Below, in pieces: positions 20,448 to 24,670 of a stretch of 24,670 nucleotides of DNA (position 1 is its first letter; every line of letters begins with the position of its first letter). Position numbers and translations under genes: made by a program. The DNA is taken from positions 1-24,670 of the IMG/VR virus record IMGVR_UViG_3300048837_000440; one strand, written 5' to 3'. The notes beneath the pieces are model-generated. The model was given only the letters and a program-made list of their open reading frames with translations, made no database searches and was not told the origin of the DNA. The stretch comes from a virus.

Positions 20448-20764
20448 CGCTGGCCGTCCTCATCGCTCGGGTACTCGGCCAGCTCGCACCACCGGCAGTG
20501 GTCGTCCCATGGCACGCCGTGGATGCAGGCGTGCTGGCTGGTGTCGGACTCGTCGAGGTCGTCCAGCAGGACAACCGCCGCGGCGGCCGGCTGCTGGGGC
20601 CGGGCGAGCGTGTCGCGCAGCGAGCACAGGCGGTTGATCGCCTCGGGGTGGCCATGCTTCCAGACCACGTCGTAGCACTCGGACACAACGGCCTCGGCGG
20701 CGCGGCGCAGCTCGGCGAGTTCCTTGGCGCGCGACTCCTCGGCCATCTCGTGCAGCGTGCTCAT
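20444..20764 (-). CDS. Hypothetical protein with C-terminal zinc knuckle, 106 aa
   Basis: The N-terminal half is helical and charged (HEMAEESRAKELAELRRAAE). Towards the C-terminus CIHGVPWDDHCRWCELAEY gives a C-x-H-x7-C-x2-C cluster, a zinc-binding pattern common in small phage proteins. Function unknown. The ATG at 20764 overlaps the stop of the LuxR-type gene (ATGA), and its stop overlaps the ATG of the SGNH hydrolase, so it lies within a fully coupled operon. Confidence 0.7.
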   Translation of the reverse strand: MSTLHEMAEESRAKELAELRRAAEAVVSECYDVVWKHGHPEAINRLCSLRDTLARPQQPAAAAVVLLDDLDESDTSQHACIHGVPWDDHCRWCELAEYPSDEDGQR

Positions 20765-21039
20765 GGCAGCAGCTCCTCCACGAAGCCCAGCGGGGCCAGA
20801 ATGTCGTCGGCGCCATCGACCAGAAGCCGCGCGCGCACGACCTCGATGGCCTCGGCAACGTACACCGCCAGCATCTGCGCGGCGCTGGTCACACCAAGGC
20901 GCCCCCATGCGTTGCCGCGGATCACGTCGACGGTCTTGACGTTGATGCCAAGCAGGGCCGCGACCTCGTGCCGCGTGTGCCCCTTCACGAGCAGGTCGCA
21001 CACCTCGCGCTGGCGGTCGGTCAGCTTGTCGAGTCTCAT
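20761..21039 (-). CDS. LuxR/GerE-type HTH protein
   Basis: This 92-aa protein is essentially a free-standing LuxR-type DNA-binding domain: LTDRQREVCDLLVKGHTRHE, VAALLGINVKTVDVIRGNAW and GRLGVTSAAQMLAVYVAEA cover residues ~6-65 and include the canonical four-helix pattern. A ~25-residue helical tail follows. No receiver or autoinducer domain is attached, so its control must come from expression level or a partner protein. Such phage-borne solo regulators could act on the accessory operon or on host promoters, which is inference. It overlaps both neighbours by four bases. Confidence 0.85.
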   Translation of the reverse strand: MRLDKLTDRQREVCDLLVKGHTRHEVAALLGINVKTVDVIRGNAWGRLGVTSAAQMLAVYVAEAIEVVRARLLVDGADDILAPLGFVEELLP

Positions 21040-21290
21040 GCGCCACCCCCTGCCCGCTGTGCGTCGAGGTAGGCGTGCAGCTCGGAGAAATACCGCTCGT
21101 GCGTCATCGTCGGGTCGGTCAGCAGCTCATAGATCCCGCCGTGGCGCGGCGAGCCATAGCACCCGACGGTCAGCTCGTTGCGGTCCACCTGGTCGGCCAG
21201 ATCGCGCAGCGCGTCGGCCATCCCTTCGCGCGTGTCGGCATCAAGTTTCAGGGTGAGCCGGAAGGCCCTCACCGGTGCGGTCGCGCTCAT
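21036..21290 (-). CDS. Hypothetical phage protein, 84 aa
   Basis: The protein begins MSATAPVRAFRLTLKLDADT. It has an alpha/beta look: a beta-strand (FRLTLKLDAD), a helix (REGMADALRDLADQVD) and the ending THERYFSELHAYLDAQRAGG. A segment like YELLTDPTMTHERY recurs in small phage proteins of unknown function. I start at 21290 because this ATG overlaps the stop of the upstream gene (ATGA); the longer reading to 21341 runs inside that gene. Function unknown. Confidence 0.68.
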   Translation of the reverse strand: MSATAPVRAFRLTLKLDADTREGMADALRDLADQVDRNELTVGCYGSPRHGGIYELLTDPTMTHERYFSELHAYLDAQRAGGGA

Positions 21291-21592
21291 GCCGTCACCC
21301 CCGCCGGCTGCCAGCCGGTCAGCTCCTCGATGCGATCCCACGACCCTGCCTCATCGGGCCGGCGCTTCCGGCGCAGGCAGCACGGGGGAACGCCACCGGA
21401 AAGCCCGCAAGGAGTCACGACCACGTACACAAGCAGGTCAGTACGCGGCGCTAGGTGTCGGCCCAGCGGCTTGGTTATGGTCATATCCGAGCCTGCGAGC
21501 CGCGCAGCTCGGGCGCTCTCTTGCGGCGTCATGTCTTTGTGCTGTCCGCAGGGGCAGAACACCACAACCTCGCCTACCTTGAATTCGCTCAC
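21287..21592 (-). CDS. Cys-rich hypothetical phage protein, 101 aa
   Basis: The protein starts MSEFKVGEVVVFCPCGQHKD, suggesting an SH3-like or beta-barrel opening. It has Cys pairs in CPCG and PPCC, and a basic stretch RRKRRPDEAGSWDRIEE near the end, a combination seen in small phage proteins without assigned function. The start overlaps the stop of the upstream HTH gene (21589-21592) and the end overlaps the next gene, as throughout this operon. Confidence 0.7.
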   Translation of the reverse strand: MSEFKVGEVVVFCPCGQHKDMTPQESARAARLAGSDMTITKPLGRHLAPRTDLLVYVVVTPCGLSGGVPPCCLRRKRRPDEAGSWDRIEELTGWQPAGVTA

Positions 21593-21804
21593 AGCTTCCC
21601 CTCCTGGATGGCCTTCTGCAGGCGCACCTCGATCAGTTCCAGACGATAGGCCGGGAGGGTCCGGTAGGACACCGCGCCCAGCGATGCCAGCCAGCCCTCG
21701 ACCGCCTTGATGCTCGTCCCAGCGCCTGCGAGCTCAGCCACCTTGGCGTAGGTCAGGCCGTGCTTGCGCACCAGGCCGCGGAGCTTCCTGTTGGTGGCGT
21801 CCAT
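21589..21804 (-). CDS. Small HTH-like phage protein, 71 aa
   Basis: The sequence LRGLVRKHGLTYAKVAELAG, AGTSIKAVEGWLASLGAVSY, RTLPAYRLELIEVRLQKA reads as a compact XRE-like helix-turn-helix: KVAELAG, then a turn, then IKAVEGWLA as probable recognition helix. It may be a small DNA-binding regulator within the accessory operon. I use the ATG at 21804, overlapping the stop of the upstream 43-aa membrane protein (TGATG); a TTG three bases earlier is also possible. No inducer or dimerisation domain is present. Confidence 0.65.
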   Translation of the reverse strand: MDATNRKLRGLVRKHGLTYAKVAELAGAGTSIKAVEGWLASLGAVSYRTLPAYRLELIEVRLQKAIQEGKL

Positions 21805-21935
21805 CAACCGCCCCCGATGTTGTAGCGGAGCACCATGGCGGCGAACCCGCAGAGGGCTGTGCCCACCAGGATCAGGGCCATGTAGAAGGCCACGCGGCGG
21901 TCGCGCTCGGCCTCCTCGTCGCGCCAGTCGCTCAT
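21804..21935 (-). CDS. Tiny single-pass membrane protein, 43 aa
   Basis: The protein has a charged N-terminus (MSDWRDEEAERDRRVAFY) followed by one hydrophobic helix (MALILVGTALCGFAAMVLRY) and the end NIGGG. Topology is most likely N-in, single pass. It starts within the stop region of the 34-aa gene and ends in a TGATG overlap with the HTH-like gene, which supports it as a real coupled gene despite its size. Function unknown. Confidence 0.6.
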   Translation of the reverse strand: MSDWRDEEAERDRRVAFYMALILVGTALCGFAAMVLRYNIGGG

Positions 21936-22036
21936 CGCAGCACCTCGGTGGTCAGGGAGTAGAGCCCCACCGCTACCAGCAGCAGGATGAACAGCAGCCC
22001 GGCATAGGCGCCGTAGTCGTCGTTGTTGTTGGCCAT
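21932..22036 (-). CDS. Tiny single-pass membrane protein, 34 aa
   Basis: The protein reads MANNNDDYGAYAGLLFILLL followed by VAVGLYSLTTEVLR: a polar start and one hydrophobic helix. Its ATG overlaps a TGA (TGATG at 22034-22038) that closes the frame running on from the amber-terminated 224-aa gene, and its stop overlaps the 43-aa gene. Two consecutive tiny membrane proteins may act as a pair, but no family is recognised. Confidence 0.55.
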   Translation of the reverse strand: MANNNDDYGAYAGLLFILLLVAVGLYSLTTEVLR

Positions 22037-22098
22037 CACGAATTACCCCCGATCAGGTCGTCGATGCTGACCTCGTCGTCCAGGTACCGGCGGCGCTA
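22036..22098 (-). other. Coding-looking tail after the amber codon
   Basis: In frame with the 224-aa gene, the 19 codons after TAG encode RRRYLDDEVSIDDLIGGNS and end in TGA. No ATG, GTG or TTG start lies between the two stops, so this is not an independent gene of normal type. The terminal TGA shares its last base with the ATG of the 34-aa gene, the coupling style used through this operon. That favours an ancestral longer gene now interrupted, or read through at low level. Confidence 0.45.
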
Positions 22099-22770
22099 GG
22101 CTTGCGCCTCCTTCGCCTGCTGGCTGGCGGCGAGCATGGCGAATATCTTCCAGCACCCGTAGAACCCACTGGCGAATCCAGTCTGGTATCGGTCGCCGCT
22201 CTTGTCGGCCCCAACCGCGTGACCAGATGCCGTGATTTCGACCTTCCGCACCGTTTCCTCGAACAACGACGCGAACGCTTCCGCCGCTTCCGCCGCATCC
22301 GCCGCTCCGGCCGATTCATCGTGGCGCGCCATGTGAAACTTGAACCCAGCGCCTTCCAGATACGACATGGCTTTTGCCGGCAGACCATTCGCCGGGTTTG
22401 CCTTCCGAAGCGCGTAGGACAGACGGCCGACCAGAGCGACCAGATTCTCGGTGACCTCATCATCCGCCGCCGTCGGCTTGGCCATGATGTAATTCCGGAT
22501 CACCTCCATGCTGTGCGCGTCGGCCATGGCCGTTTCGCTACTGGTCGGAAGGATGGAATCGTGCAGCGGCTCACACATGCGATCCAGCGCCGCCATGACA
22601 TCGGCTGGCACCGCCTCCCGCTTGGCGAGGGCTGCGCATACAGTGTCGATTGCCTTGGTGACCTCGCGCGGGACAGGCGCTGCGTCTGCGGCATCATCAG
22701 GAACGTGCGCGGCACCACACCGCCATGCGTTGAACCTGCGCAACAGTGCTACCGCTTCTTGTACGTCCAT
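22096..22770 (-). CDS. Hypothetical phage protein, 224 aa, ending at an in-frame amber codon
   Basis: The protein begins MDVQEAVALLRRFNAWRCGA. It is largely helical, with TKAIDTVCAALAKREAVPAD, a segment ENLVALVGRLSYALRKANP, an Ala/Glu-rich stretch and GFASGFYGCWKIFAMLAASQ near the end. No family is recognised. The ATG at 22770 overlaps the stop of the zinc-ribbon gene (TGATG); a GTG at 22773 is an alternative. It stops at TAG (22096-22098). The same frame then continues for 19 sense codons, RRRYLDDEVSIDDLIGGNS, to a TGA at 22036-22038 that overlaps the next start. The coding-like tail suggests a nonsense mutation or readthrough. G+C content appears lower than average for the window. Confidence 0.7.
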   Translation of the reverse strand: MDVQEAVALLRRFNAWRCGAAHVPDDAADAAPVPREVTKAIDTVCAALAKREAVPADVMAALDRMCEPLHDSILPTSSETAMADAHSMEVIRNYIMAKPTAADDEVTENLVALVGRLSYALRKANPANGLPAKAMSYLEGAGFKFHMARHDESAGAADAAEAAEAFASLFEETVRKVEITASGHAVGADKSGDRYQTGFASGFYGCWKIFAMLAASQQAKEAQA

Positions 22771-23000
22771 CACTCCTCCCCATTCCTGATCGAAAGTGCC
22801 TCGCGCAGCCTCTCGGTCAGCGCAATGGTGTAGTCGTGTTCTTCGCAGCGCTGAACAAACCTGTCAGCCGCCGCGTTAGCCGTATGGCCGTGCGCCACGA
22901 AAATCGCCCGGCAGTCTGCCGTCGGGCATTCCGCCGCGTAGCCGCGCACGACCGTGGCCACGGTCAGCGGTGCGCCGCAGTCAGGGCATGCCGTTGTCAT
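22770..23000 (-). CDS. Zinc-ribbon phage protein, 76 aa
   Basis: The N-terminal half is a zinc ribbon: CPDCG at residues 5-9 and C-x4-C in CPTADC near 25-30, with strands between (APLTVATVVRGYAAECP). The C-terminal half is helical (ANAAADRFVQRCEEHDYTIA). The GYAAECPTADCRAIF pattern resembles the Ogr/Delta zinc-finger group of P2-like late activators, but the spacing is not a full match and I leave function open. It overlaps the methyltransferase upstream (ATGA) and the 224-aa gene downstream (TGATG). Confidence 0.7.
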   Translation of the reverse strand: MTTACPDCGAPLTVATVVRGYAAECPTADCRAIFVAHGHTANAAADRFVQRCEEHDYTIALTERLREALSIRNGEE

Positions 23001-23719
23001 CGCGCTGCACTCCCAAGTAACTGCAAGAATGCGCTTGCAGCCACGACTGGAACCTGCCCGTCTCCAGTGGCTCGCACAGGCTCCATCCCGAAGGCCAGCC
23101 CATCAGCCACTCGTGGTTTGCATGGTTCGGTGCACCAAAAACTCGAGAAAACTCGCGCGCGCATTTCCACTTTTGCATAGATGGCGCGGAGTAGTTCGCG
23201 GTTGCTGTCGGGGTATGCAAGTAGCCAGTGTCGCTCCCGAATGTGGTCAGCACCCAGGTCAGCCGCCGACAAAGACATGCACTTGACGGAGTAACCCAAC
23301 GACTCGAGGTCGTCAGCGGCGAAGTCGATGGCTTCGCGCGTGACGTTCTCGGCAAATGCGAGAAGTGGAGCGACCTCTGAAACGATCCTGAGCATTTCAG
23401 GCCATAGGTTGACGGCGGTATTGTTGCCCCGAGCCGCGCGGCTGAATGCTTGGCAAGGGAAGCCTCCAGACACGAGATTAGCCACGCCGCGCCACGGTCT
23501 ACCGTCAAAGGAGCAAACGTCATCCCATATAGGGGCTGCTCCAATGTGTCCGTCATTTTGTCGCTGGCAAATAACCCGTCTACGATAGTCGTCGCGCTCG
23601 ACAATGCAAACCGGCCTGAATCCCAGAAGGTGCTCCGTTGCAAGCAGGCCTCCGCCAGCGCCAGCGAAAAGAGCCAGCTCATTCAATCCTCCTTCTCCGC
23701 AGTCAGGGCAGGCGGTCAT
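22997..23719 (-). CDS. DNA cytosine-5 methyltransferase, short phage form
   Basis: This 240-aa enzyme has motif I LALFAGAGGGLLATEHLLGF (15-34), motif IV SGGFPCQAFS with catalytic C89, motif VI FAENV (122-126) and motif VIII HIRERHWLLA (159-168). A very short target-recognition stretch follows, then RVADGL and GDGQVPVVAA (IX/X), where GDG replaces the usual GNG. It is small for a C5 methyltransferase but typical of compact phage versions. The N-terminus MTACPDCGEGG is unusual and nearly repeats the N-terminus of the next gene; 14 bp are identical. I use the ATG at 23719; a GTG at 23812 and a TTG just before NELALF are alternatives. The gene looks less G+C-rich than average, suggesting acquisition. 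Confidence 0.88.
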   Translation of the reverse strand: MTACPDCGEGGLNELALFAGAGGGLLATEHLLGFRPVCIVERDDYRRRVICQRQNDGHIGAAPIWDDVCSFDGRPWRGVANLVSGGFPCQAFSRAARGNNTAVNLWPEMLRIVSEVAPLLAFAENVTREAIDFAADDLESLGYSVKCMSLSAADLGADHIRERHWLLAYPDSNRELLRAIYAKVEMRARVFSSFWCTEPCKPRVADGLAFGMEPVRATGDGQVPVVAASAFLQLLGSAAR

Positions 23720-23801
23720 ACGAATGCCCCCATGGCGAGGTAGCGGATCAGGCCGGTGCGCGGGTGGTACTCGTTGACCCGTAACGCTCTGGCTGCCTCC
23801 G

Positions 23802-23909
23802 TTATTGCGCACGGTGGGCTGGCGCTTTGCTGCGGCGGCGCACCGTGTTACTTGCCGAGCGCGAACGGTGCACGGCGTCGATGAATTCGTCGTAGTGCTC
23901 GGGGGTCAT
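23802..23909 (-). CDS. 35-aa hypothetical protein
   Basis: The protein begins MTPEHYDEFIDAVHRSRSAS and continues NTVRRRSKAPAHRAQ. It has an acidic amphipathic helix followed by a basic tail. GGGGGCC lies upstream of the ATG, which sits two bases after the stop of the 243-aa gene. No family is recognised. Position inside a compact operon is the main support. The following 80 bases up to the methyltransferase start have a coding-looking frame but no normal start codon. Confidence 0.45.
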   Translation of the reverse strand: MTPEHYDEFIDAVHRSRSASNTVRRRSKAPAHRAQ

Positions 23910-23911
23910 GG

Positions 23912-24643
23912 TCAGGCCCCCATCTGGTGGCGGAGGAAGATCGCGGCCGCGGCCAGGACGATGACGACGATCAGCACGAACCCGATCCACCGGCCGGCGG
24001 TGAGGTCGCGCATGATCTCCTCCTCGCGCCAGCCTGTGGTGATCGGGCAATTCGGCGAGGTCGGGTCGAGCTGGTCGGCAACTGCATCGTCGGCAGGCTC
24101 GCCGTGGTAAGCGGCCGGCGACAGGCCGGTCATGCTGCGCGGCAGGTCGCCGTCCGCATGGCGATCGGCTGCGGCGATCGTATGTTCGCGCGGCCACGTC
24201 GCAATGTCGGCAGCCACGACACCGAGGCGGCCATCGCTGGCAGCCCGCACGTTGGCGTCGGTCTCCTCCAGCGTGTCGGCGAGGATGCGCTTGCGCTCGC
24301 CGCGCACGGCAGCAGCGTGCGTGGCCTCGCGTGGCCACGTCGCAAGGTCTGCGGCAGGCTTCTCGGGAATGGCCTCCGGCGGCATCGCCTTCGGCTGCCG
24401 CGGCTTGCGCACGCGGCGCCAGGCCATGATGTCGCGGTCGCCGCCGCAGGTGTCTGCGCCGTGGATCTTCCAGCGCAATTCGCCGGCCCGCATGGCGATG
24501 GTCTCCTGACCGTCGCGCCGCCGGCCGATGACCCACGTCTCACCGTCGACCGGCATCTTCCCGCGGTTGCGGGTCCACTGCTGGGCCTTCGCCTTCTCGA
24601 TCTTCACGGCCGCCTTGCCGGCGGGCTTTTTGTTCGCTGCCAT
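23912..24643 (-). CDS. Hypothetical phage protein, paralogue of 551-1228
   Basis: This 243-aa protein repeats the N-terminal module of 551-1228: a Lys/Ala-rich start, QQWTRNRGKMPV at 21-32, and DIMAWRRVRKPRQPK at 71-85. It also has a C-terminal membrane helix (WIGFVLIVVIVLAAAAIFLR, ~219-238). The middle differs and carries an internal repeat, AADLATWPREATHAAAVR (97-114) and AADIATWPREHTIAAADR (144-161). GAGGGA precedes the ATG. Function unknown; a membrane-anchored protein with a conserved cytoplasmic head is likely. It is the first complete gene of the leftward accessory operon in the window; the 27 bases upstream are too short to assign. Confidence 0.8.
   Translation of the reverse strand: MAANKKPAGKAAVKIEKAKAQQWTRNRGKMPVDGETWVIGRRRDGQETIAMRAGELRWKIHGADTCGGDRDIMAWRRVRKPRQPKAMPPEAIPEKPAADLATWPREATHAAAVRGERKRILADTLEETDANVRAASDGRLGVVAADIATWPREHTIAAADRHADGDLPRSMTGLSPAAYHGEPADDAVADQLDPTSPNCPITTGWREEEIMRDLTAGRWIGFVLIVVIVLAAAAIFLRHQMGA
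24552..24628. repeat. 77-bp direct repeat, second copy at 1116-1192
   Basis: This stretch, beginning GGCATCTTCCCGCGG and ending GGCGGGCTT, is identical to 1116-1192 in the same orientation. It encodes the shared KKPAGKAAVKIEKAK...GKMP part of the two paralogous membrane proteins. A further near-identical block (GCTTGCGCACGCGGCGCCA) is shared about 140 bp farther into each gene. Perfect identity at third codon positions implies recent duplication or gene conversion. Confidence 0.9.
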
Positions 24644-24670
24644 TGGATAGTCCCTCAGTGGGTGGTGATG

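Noticed and set aside
22096-22098. Genome-wide reassignment of TAG
   Set aside because: Several well-supported genes (ending at 8621, 12746, 19120 and 19407) terminate at TAG without a coding-like continuation that I can see.
24644-24670. End of another leftward gene at the right edge
   Set aside because: A frame ending ...ITTH followed by TGA is possible, but four codons are too few to support a gene.

Overview
The window is a G+C-rich segment of a tailed double-stranded DNA phage or prophage. It has a terminase, a Mu-type portal (DUF935), a Mu gpF-type head protein, a CI/Cro-like switch, lambda-like replication genes, and RecT and SSB. No bacterial housekeeping gene, tRNA, rRNA, integrase or transposase is visible. 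Codon usage and the protein families fit a phage of a high-GC proteobacterium, but the host cannot be named from this sequence. No tail genes are present, so this is part of a genome. The left end cuts through a tandem repeat inside a gene.

Layout. (1) Positions 1-4899, minus strand: a recombination operon read as RecT, PD-(D/E)XK exonuclease, coiled-coil protein, small basic protein, SSB, two hypothetical proteins and a repeat-bearing DUF7666-like protein. (2) Positions 4900-5828: control region. A probable leftward promoter lies ahead of recT, then a CI-like repressor coupled to a small membrane protein, then the divergent switch. (3) Positions 5829-8621, plus strand: Cro/YdaS-like protein, an O-like DUF1376 replication protein carrying a probable origin inside its coding sequence, a lambda P-like helicase loader, a winged-helix protein, a VRR-NUC nuclease and a Mor-family activator. 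(4) Positions 8623-10096: a perfect dyad, then a lysis-like block (DUF5675, 3TM holin-like, coiled-coil/TM protein). (5) Positions 10093-12174: a C5 DNA methyltransferase between two paralogous ParB-like proteins. (6) Positions 12195-17239: small and large terminase, portal, gpF-like head protein with a C-terminal JAMM-like domain, and a 54-aa protein. (7) Positions 17242-19407: metallophosphoesterase, nucleoside deoxyribosyltransferase-like protein, dATP/dGTP diphosphohydrolase-like protein and an acidic protein. (8) Positions 19382-24670, minus strand: a tightly overlapped operon of accessory genes, including a second C5 methyltransferase, zinc-binding proteins, tiny membrane proteins, a LuxR-type HTH protein and an exported SGNH hydrolase.

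How the parts may work together (inference). The repressor would hold both the rightward replication operon and the leftward recT operon through a shared operator-like sequence. After induction the O/P-like pair would open the internal origin, and the Mor-like protein would switch on the late operon just downstream of its own gene. Methylation and nucleotide-metabolism genes would protect or modify the DNA before packaging.

Points most worth a second look: the dyad/iteron/palindrome cluster inside the O-like gene, the gpF-JAMM fusion, the ParB-methyltransferase-ParB cassette, the dyad after the Mor-like gene, and an in-frame amber codon that separates a 224-aa protein from a coding-looking 19-residue tail coupled to the next gene.
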